Shown in pieces: positions 18,009 to 26,238 of a stretch of 64,000 bases of DNA. Numbering within the stretch: position 1 is the first letter of the stretch; every line of letters starts with the position of its first letter. The notes below the pieces were generated by a model. The model was given only the letters and a program-made list of their open reading frames with translations. It ran no database searches and was not told where the DNA came from. The position numbers and the translations under genes are program-made. Source of the DNA: Thiopseudomonas alkaliphila (GTDB lineage Bacteria > Pseudomonadota > Gammaproteobacteria > Pseudomonadales > Pseudomonadaceae). The DNA is taken from assembly GCF_001267175.1 (NCBI RefSeq), contig NZ_CP012358.1, positions 1,882,001 to 1,946,000 of the forward strand, written 5' to 3'.

Positions 18009-19237
18009 CTGTTTGTGATCGCGATTCATTACGTAGTGTCGAGCAAGCCATTGCTGCGCTGCAAGCACGTATTACGCAGTTGCCGCGTAGTGAAATTATC
18101 TCGCTAAAACATGCCGCTGGCCGGGTGCTGCGCGAACCGATTACCGCTTCACTGAATATGCCGGCGTGGGATAACAGCGCGATGGATGGTTACGCGTTTA
18201 ATTTTGCCCAAGCGCAAGCGGCGGGCTTTAGCTTGCCGGTGAGCGGGCGAATTATTGCTGGCGATACCGAAGCTCATGAGTTGCTGGCGCATACCGCTGT
18301 GCGTATTTTTACCGGTGCGCCCTTACCGGCAGGCGCAGATACGGTGGCTGCCCAAGAAGACTGCCAACTAGATGAACAGCAGCGAGTAACACTGCCTGAG
18401 CAAAAACAAGGCCAGCATGTACGTTATCAGGCCGAAGAGCTAAAGATAGGGCAGCCCGTGTTGGCACAAGGCACGATGCTGCGCGCACAAGAAATTGGTT
18501 TGCTAGCCAGTTTGGGTTACAGCGAGGTACAAGTTTATCGCCCGTTACGTGTGGGCTTAATCAGTAGCGGCAATGAGCTGCGTGAACTGGGTGAAAGTTT
18601 AGAACCTGGGCAAATTTACGATGTAAACCGTTACAGCATTGGTAGTTTGCTAGAAGGCTGGGGCTTTGATCTGCAGTGCTACGGCATCATGCCTGATCAT
18701 GTGCAGGCTTCAGCGCACATATTGGCAGAGGCAGCCGCAGAAAATGACGTACTAATCAGCACCGCTGGTGTATCTGTAGGTGAGGAAGATCATCTTAAAG
18801 CAGCCATTGAGCAGTTAGGCGAGTTGCATTTATGGCGAGTGGCTATTCAACCGGGTAAACCGCTGGCGTTTGGTGAAGTAAGGGATACCCCCTGGGTTGG
18901 CTTGCCGGGTAATCCTGCTGCAGCATTTGTGACCGCCTTGATAATTGCACGGCCATTTTTGCGTCAAGCCCAAGGTGTCACCACAGAAGAGGTATTAGGT
19001 ATGCAATTGCCGGCAGATTTTAGCTCCACTAAGCAGCGCCCAAGACGCCAGTATTTGCGGGCTAAACTTCAGCTAAAACAAAATGCCAGCTGGGTCAGCG
19101 TGCATCCAAACCAAGGTTCAGCCATGTTAACCGCAGCTAGTTGGGCTGATGGGTTAGCGCTGGTAGAAGCTAACAGTCAAGTGCATGAGCGCGATCTAGT
19201 CACCTTTATTCCCTTTAGCCAGCTCGTAGCCTTATAA
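18002..19237 (+). CDS. moeA: Molybdopterin molybdenumtransferase MoeA
   Basis: Encodes 411 residues. MoeA inserts molybdate into adenylated molybdopterin. Family motifs are MPAWDNSAMDGYAF (about residues 52-65), FTGAPLPAGADTVAAQED, GLISSGNEL, STAGVSVGEEDH and VGLPGNPAAAFV. The ATG at 18002 is preferred to a longer upstream frame because it starts inside the last codons of moaE and gives the normal length. Third gene of moaD-moaE-moeA; modE is encoded nearby on the other strand, so molybdenum synthesis and sensing are grouped. Confidence 0.95.
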   Translation: MLAVCDRDSLRSVEQAIAALQARITQLPRSEIISLKHAAGRVLREPITASLNMPAWDNSAMDGYAFNFAQAQAAGFSLPVSGRIIAGDTEAHELLAHTAVRIFTGAPLPAGADTVAAQEDCQLDEQQRVTLPEQKQGQHVRYQAEELKIGQPVLAQGTMLRAQEIGLLASLGYSEVQVYRPLRVGLISSGNELRELGESLEPGQIYDVNRYSIGSLLEGWGFDLQCYGIMPDHVQASAHILAEAAAENDVLISTAGVSVGEEDHLKAAIEQLGELHLWRVAIQPGKPLAFGEVRDTPWVGLPGNPAAAFVTALIIARPFLRQAQGVTTEEVLGMQLPADFSSTKQRPRRQYLRAKLQLKQNASWVSVHPNQGSAMLTAASWADGLALVEANSQVHERDLVTFIPFSQLVAL

Positions 19238-19259
19238 AGTTAAGTAACTAAATCAGTAG

Positions 19260-19526
19260 CTAACGCAATTGGCTGTCTTTACTGCCGCGGCGGTTGTAGC
19301 CGCTAAACGCCGCTTCTTGTTGATCGATTTTAGTTTGGCAAGGCACACATAAACGCACACCCGGTAGAGCTTGGCGGCGCGCCTCAGGAATCGGCGCGTC
19401 GCATTCTTCACAATGACTTAAGCTTTCACCTTGGGGTAATTGGCGACGTGCTCGTTGCACGGCATCGTCAATGCTGTCGTCAATTTGTTCTTGTACTGCG
19501 CCTTCTTTAGCCCATCCCGTTGCCAT
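19260..19526 (-). CDS. DksA/TraR-type C4 zinc-finger protein (YbiI-like)
   Basis: Encodes 88 residues. A helical N-terminus (QEQIDDSIDDAVQRARRQL) is followed by a four-cysteine finger CEEC-X17-CVPC, the arrangement of the short YbiI/TraR-like branch of the DksA family. All four cysteines are present, so this is not the zinc-free DksA2 type. It is too short to contain the full DksA coiled coil. It lies 24 bases after modE on the same strand and may be co-transcribed with it; its target is not known. Confidence 0.85.
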   Translation of the reverse strand: MATGWAKEGAVQEQIDDSIDDAVQRARRQLPQGESLSHCEECDAPIPEARRQALPGVRLCVPCQTKIDQQEAAFSGYNRRGSKDSQLR

Positions 19527-19550
19527 AAAAGACTCCTCACAAATTTAATC

Positions 19551-20363
19551 TTAGAGTGGCACGCCCACAATCACGCTAGAGGCTTTAAATAACGCCGTAA
19601 CCGAACTGCCTTTTTTAAGCTGCAAGTTTTTAGCGCTTTCATTGGTGACAATCGCTGCAACGCTGCCACTATCGGACAGGTTAACCACCACTTCAGTGTT
19701 TACCGCACCGGTTTGAATACGCTCTACAACGCCGGTTAACTGGTTACGTGCAGAAAACTTAACGTCATCGGCTTCGGTTACCAAAATAATTGATGAGGCC
19801 TTAATTAGTGCAAAGGCTTCTGCACCTTGGGTTAAGCCAAGTTCTTTAACGCTAGCGCTGGTGACGGTAGCTGTAATGAGGTGCCCGCCTGGAATTTCCA
19901 GTTGCACTTCATCATTGACTGCGCCTTTAGCGACGGTTTTTACGGTGCCAAAAAATTGGTTACGGGCGCTGGTTTTCATGCCTAATCTCCGAATGACTAA
20001 TAAATCATCTGCCATGCTGTTCGCATGCAGACTCAGTTGCTGTAAAAAGCGTTGGTGCATATCTTCTAGCTGTTTAAAGTTTTCAATCAATTGCATGCCG
20101 CGCTCGGTAAGTACTGTTGAGCCGCCGCCTTTACCACCCGTGGTGCGATGCACCAACGGCTGCCCGGCAAGGTTGTTCATGTGATCCACAGCATCCCACG
20201 CCGCTTTGTAGCTCATCTTCATAGATTTAGCTGCCTGCGAAATAGAACCAAGCTCGGCAATGCGCGACAGTAAATCCATACGGCCATGCCCACCGATACT
20301 GCGCTCGCCAGCGGTCAGCCAAATTTGCCCTTGTAAGCCTAAGGCCATCGTTTTTTTACTCAT
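19551..20363 (-). CDS. modE: Molybdate-responsive regulator ModE
   Basis: Encodes 270 residues. The N-terminal winged helix (LLSRIAELGSISQAAKSMKMSYKAAWDAVDHMNNLAG, residues 30-66) is that of ModE, followed by two tandem molybdate-binding Mop domains beginning at SARNQFFGTVKTVAKGAVNDEV and SARNQLTGVVERIQTGAVNTEV. ModE binds molybdate and then represses transport genes or activates molybdoenzyme genes. No modABC transporter is seen here; the link is to moaDE-moeA on the opposite strand. Confidence 0.93.
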   Translation of the reverse strand: MSKKTMALGLQGQIWLTAGERSIGGHGRMDLLSRIAELGSISQAAKSMKMSYKAAWDAVDHMNNLAGQPLVHRTTGGKGGGSTVLTERGMQLIENFKQLEDMHQRFLQQLSLHANSMADDLLVIRRLGMKTSARNQFFGTVKTVAKGAVNDEVQLEIPGGHLITATVTSASVKELGLTQGAEAFALIKASSIILVTEADDVKFSARNQLTGVVERIQTGAVNTEVVVNLSDSGSVAAIVTNESAKNLQLKKGSSVTALFKASSVIVGVPL

Positions 20364-20463
20364 AGCAACCTCTTATTCATCCTCGTGGCAGTATAAGCGT
20401 TGGCGCTTGAGCCGGTTGCGCGCTATATCAACAGTAGTGCGCTAGGTTTTGGCCATTGTGGTA

Positions 20464-21747
20464 CTAGCCAAGAGAAGAATCAGGCGGGGATAGCTGCACC
20501 TGAAAACAACTGCCGATCGGAGTAGGGAGTACCTCAATCTGCCAGCCTTGCTGTTGGCAAATGCGCCGCACTAAGGATAAGCCTAATCCTAAGCCTTCAC
20601 CACGGGCATTGCTGCCACGAATAAACGGCTGAAATAAATCTTCTTGTAGCTCAGGTGCAATTCCTACACCGGTATCCGTTACGCTAAAGCCTTGTTGGTT
20701 CAGACTCAGTTGTACCTGACCTTGTTCCGTATAGTGCAGGGCATTGCGCAGTAAATTAGCTATGACTGTACGTAATAAGGTGTGGTTATAGCGGATGGCG
20801 CTAGGCTGGCTTTGAACTTGATAGTCAAAGGTCAGCCCTTTTTGCGCAAAGGCGGGTTGCCATTGGGCGTATTGCTGCTGGGCGACCTCAATCAAGGTGG
20901 CACTATCGGTTAAGGTCGGAGCGCTACTACGGCCACGGGCGAGCATTAAAAAGGTTTGCACTAAATCTTGCATTTCATTGCTGGCGCGCTGAATGCGTTG
21001 TAATTGTTCACGCTGTTTGGGCGTTAGCTCAGCGGCCTCTAGTAACTCACAAGAGCCGGCAATAATCATTAGCGGCGTGCGTAGTTCATGGCTCACATCG
21101 CTGGTAAAGAGTTTTTCCCGAGCGAGAGTATCGCGCAGAGCGCCAAGGGTTTGATCAAAGGCAGCGGCAAGATGCCCAATTTCATCGGCCGCATATTCTG
21201 CGGCTAAGGGCGGTGCGCCGGCCAGAAGTTGATCCCGTTGTTGCACTTGTTCGGCCAAGCGGCTGACCGGTTGCATAATGGTGCGCGCCATAGCTTTACC
21301 TAGTAACCAGGCAGCGATCACACTGATAATAAAGCCCGCCAGCACCACTCTAAATAGTGCATTTTCCCGAGCTTCAAATTCGTGCTGCTCTTGGACTAAT
21401 AAATAGCGAGTGCCGTCTATATCTTGGCGATAGACATAGAATGCCTCGTCGCCATCAACCATTTCGGCAAAGCCCAGTTTGGCTTTAGCAAATTGCGGTG
21501 GGATTGGGTAATCGGTTGAACCTTGGGCATAAAAATGCGTGCTGGGATCAAGTCTAGGTGGGCGCTGATTGGCTAAATCTTCGTGCACCACAATATTTAA
21601 TTCACGGTGCAGCTCTTGGGAGACCAGATGCTCCTCAATAAAGTGCACAATCGCCACAATACTTAAGGAAAAGATGCCACTGACCAGTAAGGTCATCAGG
21701 GTAAAGGCAATAATAATGCGCCGGGCGAGGGGTTGTTTGGCTGACAT
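20464..21747 (-). CDS. Two-component sensor histidine kinase
   Basis: Encodes 427 residues: membrane helix near residues 12-35, a periplasmic sensor of about 100 residues, a second helix near 135-155, a HAMP domain, the phosphoacceptor motif FTSDVSHELRTPLMIIAG (His about residue 220), and the ATP-binding N, G1 and G2 boxes (LLRNALHYT, VTDTGVGI, GLGLGLSLV). The layout is that of EnvZ/QseC-type kinases. It is downstream of the response regulator and both diverge from a set of envelope genes. The signal is unknown; polymyxin or cation sensors such as CprS are possible relatives. Confidence 0.9.
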   Translation of the reverse strand: MSAKQPLARRIIIAFTLMTLLVSGIFSLSIVAIVHFIEEHLVSQELHRELNIVVHEDLANQRPPRLDPSTHFYAQGSTDYPIPPQFAKAKLGFAEMVDGDEAFYVYRQDIDGTRYLLVQEQHEFEARENALFRVVLAGFIISVIAAWLLGKAMARTIMQPVSRLAEQVQQRDQLLAGAPPLAAEYAADEIGHLAAAFDQTLGALRDTLAREKLFTSDVSHELRTPLMIIAGSCELLEAAELTPKQREQLQRIQRASNEMQDLVQTFLMLARGRSSAPTLTDSATLIEVAQQQYAQWQPAFAQKGLTFDYQVQSQPSAIRYNHTLLRTVIANLLRNALHYTEQGQVQLSLNQQGFSVTDTGVGIAPELQEDLFQPFIRGSNARGEGLGLGLSLVRRICQQQGWQIEVLPTPIGSCFQVQLSPPDSSLG

Positions 21748-21780
21748 AGGGCACCTAAGACTTATAGTAAAACAGCACGA

Positions 21781-22452
21781 TTATTGCGTCGCTAGCCGAA
21801 AACCTATGCCATGTACCGTGTGTAGCAGGGGGCTGGCAAAAGGCTTATCAATCACTTGGCGTAATTGATGGATATGGCTGCGTAGGCTATCACTGTCAGG
21901 CATATCTTCACCCCAGAGCGCTTCTTCTAAGGTTTCTCGCCGAACCACCGCGGGGCTGCGCTGCATTAACAGGGTAAGCAGTTTTAAGCCCAAGGGGTTG
22001 AGTTTTAGTGCTTGCTGTTGGCGGCTAACCTGTAAGGTATCTTGATCAAGGGTTAAATCAGCCACTTGCAACAGGCGTTTCACGCTGCCACTGCTGCGGC
22101 GCAGTACCGCCTGTATCCGTGCCACCAATTCCGACAGGGCAAAGGGTTTAACTAAGTAATCATCGGCACCGGCATTTAAACCTTGCAGCCGATCATCTAA
22201 GGCATCGCGGGCGGTGAGCATAATAATCGGCGTATGATTCTGAGCATCTTGGCGCAGCCGTTGGCAAACCTGATAGCCATCAATTCCTGGCAGCATAATA
22301 TCCAGCACAATTAAATCGTAGCTGTTACTGACCGCTAGATGTAGACCACTTAGGCCGTCTTGGGCACAGTCTACGGTAAAGCCCTTAAGCTGCAGATAAT
22401 CCAAAATATTCGACAAAATATCCCGATTATCTTCAATTACTAAAATACGCAT
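21781..22452 (-). CDS. OmpR-family response regulator
   Basis: Encodes 223 residues. The receiver domain has the acidic pocket ED (residues 7-8), the phosphoacceptor Asp51 (LIVLDIMLPGIDG) and the conserved Lys of DDYLVKPFA; the C-terminal part is a winged helix ending in HTVHGIGFRLA. It precedes the sensor kinase by 33 bases in one operon. It starts 104 bases from the divergent LTA-synthase-like gene and is the likely regulator of that run. Confidence 0.92.
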   Translation of the reverse strand: MRILVIEDNRDILSNILDYLQLKGFTVDCAQDGLSGLHLAVSNSYDLIVLDIMLPGIDGYQVCQRLRQDAQNHTPIIMLTARDALDDRLQGLNAGADDYLVKPFALSELVARIQAVLRRSSGSVKRLLQVADLTLDQDTLQVSRQQQALKLNPLGLKLLTLLMQRSPAVVRRETLEEALWGEDMPDSDSLRSHIHQLRQVIDKPFASPLLHTVHGIGFRLATQ

Positions 22453-22556
22453 GATCGATCCTATTCACGTTTTTTTCACACCCGCTTGACGCTTAGCTCA
22501 CAGCCAGCGTTGCAGACTGCACTCATCTTGAATGATGCTGAGCAGGAACTGCACCT

Positions 22557-24512
22557 ATGTTACGACCTTATATTTCTCGATGGCGATATTTTTCTCTGTG
22601 GCTCGGAAGTTGGCTACTGATCTTTTTCCTGACTCGTCTTGGGCTTTGGCTCAGTCATTGGCCTGAAACCGCCGCCAGTGTTGGTCAAGGGCTGCAACTG
22701 TTGCTTACTGGTGGCGCTTATGATTTAGGTTTTTTAGCCTTTGCTGGTGTGCCTTTAGCCTGTTATGTGGCGCTATGCCCTAATGCCCTATGGCAACAGC
22801 GCTGGCATCAGCATGGCCTACAGTTAGTGCTTGGCTTGTTGCTGTTGGTGATGGGGTTTGTCGCCGTGGCCGAGTGGTTATTCTGGGATGAGTTTGGCGT
22901 GCGCTTTAATTTTATTGCCGTGGACTACTTGGTGTACTCCAAGGAAGTGATCGACAACATTTTGCAGTCGTATCCTGTGTTTGAGTTATTAGCGGTGCTC
23001 GCCTTAGCGGCAGCCAGTGTCACCTTTTGCTTGAGCCAAACAGCGTGGCAACCCGTGCCCGTAGACTCTATAGCACCGACCCCGATAGCAGCACGTTATT
23101 TAGGCTTAGCTGCTTGGGGGGTATTGGCGCTTAGTGTGGCCGGCTTAATGGATCAAACTTTTCCCCGTAGCCAAGCTGGTAATAGCTATCAGCGTGAACT
23201 AGCGGCCAACGGCCCTTACCAGTTTTTTGCGGCCTTTCGCAATAACGAACTGGATTATTTAAGCTTTTACGCCAGCTTAGCCGATCAGCCAACCGCGCAG
23301 TTATTACGCAGCGAAGTAACCGAAAGCCATGCTCAGTTTTTAGCTACACCAGCGAACAGTATTCGCCGCCAAATAACCCAGTCGGGGCCAGCTAAACCAC
23401 TGAATGTGGTGTTAGTCACTATTGAAAGCTTATCGGCTAAATACTTGGGTAGTTTTGGCGATAACCGCGGCCTTACCCCTAACTTAGATCAGTTACGTCA
23501 GCACAGCTTAAGCTTTAGTCAGATGTATGCCACCGGTACCCGTACCGACCGTGGGCTAGAAGCCATCACCCTGTCGATTCCGCCAACGCCTGGGCGTTCG
23601 ATTGTGAAACGCCTTGGCCGTGAGACCGGCTATGCCAGTCTTGGCCAGCAATTAGCTAATCAGGGCTATGACGCAGTGTTTGTCTATGGCGGACGCGGTT
23701 ATTTCGACAATATGAATGCGTTTTTTAGTGGTAATGGCTATCGCATTGTTGATCAGTCCAGCGTGCCGGATGCTGAGCTTAGCTTTACCAATGCCTGGGG
23801 CATGGCCGATGAGGACTTGTATCGTCAAGCAGTGAAACTGGCCGATGCCGACTTTGCCAAGCAACAACCCTTTTTCTTGCAGTTAATGACGACCTCTAAT
23901 CATCGGCCCTATACCTTTCCCCAGGGGCGCATTGATCTAGCCTCTGGCAGTGGTCGCGAAGCAGCGGTGAAGTACACCGATTACGCCATTGGTCAATTTT
24001 TAGCCGTCGCTAAAACCAAACCTTGGTTTGACGATACTATCTTTGTGTTTGTCGCCGATCACACGGCAGGCAGTGCCGGTAAAGAAGACTTACCGATTGC
24101 CAACTACCATATTCCGCTCTTTATCTACAGTCCCCAGCATATTCCAGCGCAAGCAATCGAGTTAGTCACCAGTCAGATTGATTTAGCCCCGACCTTATTG
24201 GGCTTGCTTAATGTGTCCTATGAGTCGACCTTTTTTGGCCGTGATGTATTGCGAGCCGAAGCTCAGCACAAAGGCCGCGCACTGATTGCTAACTATCAAC
24301 ACTTAGGTTTATTTGATGGGCAAGACGTAGCGATTTTAAGTCCGCGCAAACAAATGCGCCGTCATGATCATGCGCTACAAGATAGTCAAGAGCGTAGCGC
24401 CACCCGTGAAGATAGCTTGATTCAACGTGCGATTAGTTATTACCAAGGGGCCAGTGCGCATTTTCAGCAGGGCTGGTTAGGCTGGAAAGCAGCGCAAGGA
24501 GTACAGCCATGA
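22557..24512 (+). CDS. LTA synthase/phosphoglycerol transferase-like membrane sulfatase-fold protein
   Basis: Encodes 651 residues: five hydrophobic helices in residues 1-200, then a periplasmic alkaline-phosphatase/sulfatase fold starting LNVVLVTIESLSAKYLGSFG with the nucleophilic threonine expected in GTRTDRGLEA and metal-binding VFVADHTAG. This is the lipoteichoic acid synthase superfamily, which in Gram-negative bacteria includes OpgB-like phosphoglycerol transferases and phosphoethanolamine transferases. With the following PAP2 and tyrosine phosphatase genes it suggests modification of lipid A, glucans or other envelope polymers under two-component control. Confidence 0.87.
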   Translation: MLRPYISRWRYFSLWLGSWLLIFFLTRLGLWLSHWPETAASVGQGLQLLLTGGAYDLGFLAFAGVPLACYVALCPNALWQQRWHQHGLQLVLGLLLLVMGFVAVAEWLFWDEFGVRFNFIAVDYLVYSKEVIDNILQSYPVFELLAVLALAAASVTFCLSQTAWQPVPVDSIAPTPIAARYLGLAAWGVLALSVAGLMDQTFPRSQAGNSYQRELAANGPYQFFAAFRNNELDYLSFYASLADQPTAQLLRSEVTESHAQFLATPANSIRRQITQSGPAKPLNVVLVTIESLSAKYLGSFGDNRGLTPNLDQLRQHSLSFSQMYATGTRTDRGLEAITLSIPPTPGRSIVKRLGRETGYASLGQQLANQGYDAVFVYGGRGYFDNMNAFFSGNGYRIVDQSSVPDAELSFTNAWGMADEDLYRQAVKLADADFAKQQPFFLQLMTTSNHRPYTFPQGRIDLASGSGREAAVKYTDYAIGQFLAVAKTKPWFDDTIFVFVADHTAGSAGKEDLPIANYHIPLFIYSPQHIPAQAIELVTSQIDLAPTLLGLLNVSYESTFFGRDVLRAEAQHKGRALIANYQHLGLFDGQDVAILSPRKQMRRHDHALQDSQERSATREDSLIQRAISYYQGASAHFQQGWLGWKAAQGVQP

Positions 24513-25240
24513 TGCGCTACTCCTCACCACTGCATAAAGGATGGCTAGTGGGTTTGCCCTTGCTATTAATGTTAGGGCTGGCGATTTTTGAGCCAGACAC
24601 TTTAGACCTAGCATTAGCACGCCTGATGTATCAGCCAGAGACAGGCTTTATTGGGCGGCACAGCCATTTTTTAGAAGATGTTTTGCATGATAAAGCCAAG
24701 CAATTAGTGATTATTATTGGTTTTATTGCGTTGTTCTTGGCGATTGGCGCATGGCTAACTAAGCCCTTAGCTAAGTACCGCGCAGGGCTTAGCTATTTGG
24801 TGTTAAGTCTGGCGTTGTCTACCAGTTTAGTTACCCCGTTAAAAGCCTTAACTCAGGTGCATTGTCCTTGGAGCTTAGCGGAGTTTGGCGGTAGCCAAGC
24901 GTATTCCAGCGTATTTTCAGCGCGTCCTGCCACAGATAAGCCGGGACGCTGTTGGCCCGGTGGGCATGCGTCGGCTGGTTTTTCGTTGTTGGCCTTGTTC
25001 TTTTTTTGGCGTGATCGGCGTCCGCGCGTGGCAAAAGCCGCACTGCTATTTTCCCTAACATTGGGCTGTGTTTTTTCTCTGGGGCGTATGCTGCAAGGGG
25101 CGCACTTTTTTTCCCATAATCTATGGACGCTACTCATCGACTGGGAGATCAGCGCCACCCTGTATCTGTTACTGCTGTACCGTCCTCGCCCCGGTACAGA
25201 TAACGCAGCAGCCAAGGAGGGCGCGCTATGCCAGCCTTAA
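24509..25240 (+). CDS. PAP2-family membrane phosphatase
   Basis: Encodes 243 residues with five or six membrane helices. The three phosphatase motifs are recognisable though divergent: KALTQVHCPW, PGGHASAGF (PSGH motif with Gly for Ser) and GRMLQGAHFFSHNLW (the catalytic His region). Such enzymes dephosphorylate undecaprenyl pyrophosphate, phosphatidylglycerol phosphate or lipid A. Its start overlaps the previous stop by four bases and its end overlaps the next gene, so the three are one operon. Confidence 0.88.
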   Translation: MMRYSSPLHKGWLVGLPLLLMLGLAIFEPDTLDLALARLMYQPETGFIGRHSHFLEDVLHDKAKQLVIIIGFIALFLAIGAWLTKPLAKYRAGLSYLVLSLALSTSLVTPLKALTQVHCPWSLAEFGGSQAYSSVFSARPATDKPGRCWPGGHASAGFSLLALFFFWRDRRPRVAKAALLFSLTLGCVFSLGRMLQGAHFFSHNLWTLLIDWEISATLYLLLLYRPRPGTDNAAAKEGALCQP

Positions 25241-25914
25241 CCCCTGCTCGAGTCAGTCTTAGCATTATTTTAGCTGCGGTCTTGGCTCTGGGTACGCTGA
25301 ATCTAGCGAAGCAGCCCTTAGCCCAAGCCAAGCGGGAGCCTATGCCTGTGACTCAGCTTGAGCGTCCAACGAATTGGGCGCAGCCGATAGTAGCCACACA
25401 GTCTGCCCCCTTCTTGCTGCATCAAATGCAACCTCAGTTGTATCGCAGTGCGCTACCCAGTGCCGAAGCGGTGCCGCAGTTACAAGCGCTGGGCATTACC
25501 ACGGTGATTAACTTTTATCAAAAGCCCGATACACAGTGGTTGAGTGATCCAGCGATTGAACAAATACATCTGCCATTACGCACTAACCGTATTGATGATC
25601 AAGATGTACTGCAAGTGCTGCAGGCGATTGAGCAAGCCGAGCAGCAAGGCAAGGTATTGATTCACTGCAAGCATGGACAAAATCGCACGGGACTAATCGC
25701 AGCGATGTATCGCATGGTGTATCAAGGCTGGAGTAAAGCTCAAGCGCTAGCTGAGATGCAGCAAGGATTTGGCGGTGAAGCCCGCATGGAAGACGCTACC
25801 CGCTATATTCAACAGGTAGATGTGGCAGCGATTCGTTATGCCTTAGCCAATGGCCATTGCAGCACGCAAAAGTGGCATTTTTGCCAGATATCCCAATGGT
25901 GGCGTGATTATTAA
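25228..25914 (+). CDS. Membrane-anchored tyrosine/dual-specificity phosphatase
   Basis: Encodes 228 residues. An N-terminal hydrophobic helix (residues 9-27) anchors or exports the protein; the catalytic P-loop is HCKHGQNRTGLIAAMYR (about residues 145-161), the CX5R signature of cysteine phosphatases. Bacterial relatives beside PAP2 genes act on lipids such as phosphatidylglycerol phosphate or on phosphorylated lipid A. It overlaps the PAP2 gene by 13 bases. The C-terminal end holds two Cys (HCSTQKWHFC) that could form a disulfide. Confidence 0.85.
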   Translation: MPALTPARVSLSIILAAVLALGTLNLAKQPLAQAKREPMPVTQLERPTNWAQPIVATQSAPFLLHQMQPQLYRSALPSAEAVPQLQALGITTVINFYQKPDTQWLSDPAIEQIHLPLRTNRIDDQDVLQVLQAIEQAEQQGKVLIHCKHGQNRTGLIAAMYRMVYQGWSKAQALAEMQQGFGGEARMEDATRYIQQVDVAAIRYALANGHCSTQKWHFCQISQWWRDY

Positions 25915-25980
25915 TTTAATTGGAGGTGCAAGTTGATTAAATATGAGATTTAGCTATTTAACGAATGTTAACGTGTATTT

Positions 25981-26190
25981 ATTATTTATTATTTATTATT
26001 TATTATTTATTATTTATTATTTATTAAAGATTAAAGATTAAAGATTAAAGATTAAAGATTAAAGATTAAAGATTAAAGTTAAAAGTTAAAAGTTAAAAGT
26101 TAAAAGTTAAAAGTTAAAAGTTAAAAGTTAAAAGTTAAAAGTTAAAAGTTAAAAGTTAAAAGTTAAAAGTTAAAAGTTAAAAGTTAAAAT
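25981..26190. repeat. Composite heptamer minisatellite, 30 units in three blocks
   Basis: The 210 bases are exactly 30 seven-base units kept in one phase: ATTATTT six times (25981-26022), ATTAAAG eight times (26023-26078), TTAAAAG fifteen times (26079-26183) and a last TTAAAAT (26184-26190). The array lies in the gap between two convergent genes and is almost pure A/T with G only on one strand. The three variants share the same period, which suggests successive spread of mutated units by slippage. Confidence 0.97.
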
Positions 26191-26195
26191 AGGTT

Positions 26196-26225
26196 GCGCC
26201 AGTTGTTGTATGTAATAACTGGCGC
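26196..26225. terminator. Hairpin after the penicillin acylase gene
   Basis: GCGCCAGTT pairs with AACTGGCGC over a 12-base loop just after the minisatellite. On the minus strand it lies directly behind the acylase stop and is followed by an AT-rich tract but no proper T-run. Confidence 0.55.
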
Positions 26226-26238
26226 TTGGTTTAGTGGT

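Noticed and set aside
19260..19526. The C4 zinc-finger gene as a zinc-free DksA2 of the Zur regulon
   Set aside because: All four cysteines are present and the protein is far too short for DksA; no Zur-like site is adjacent.
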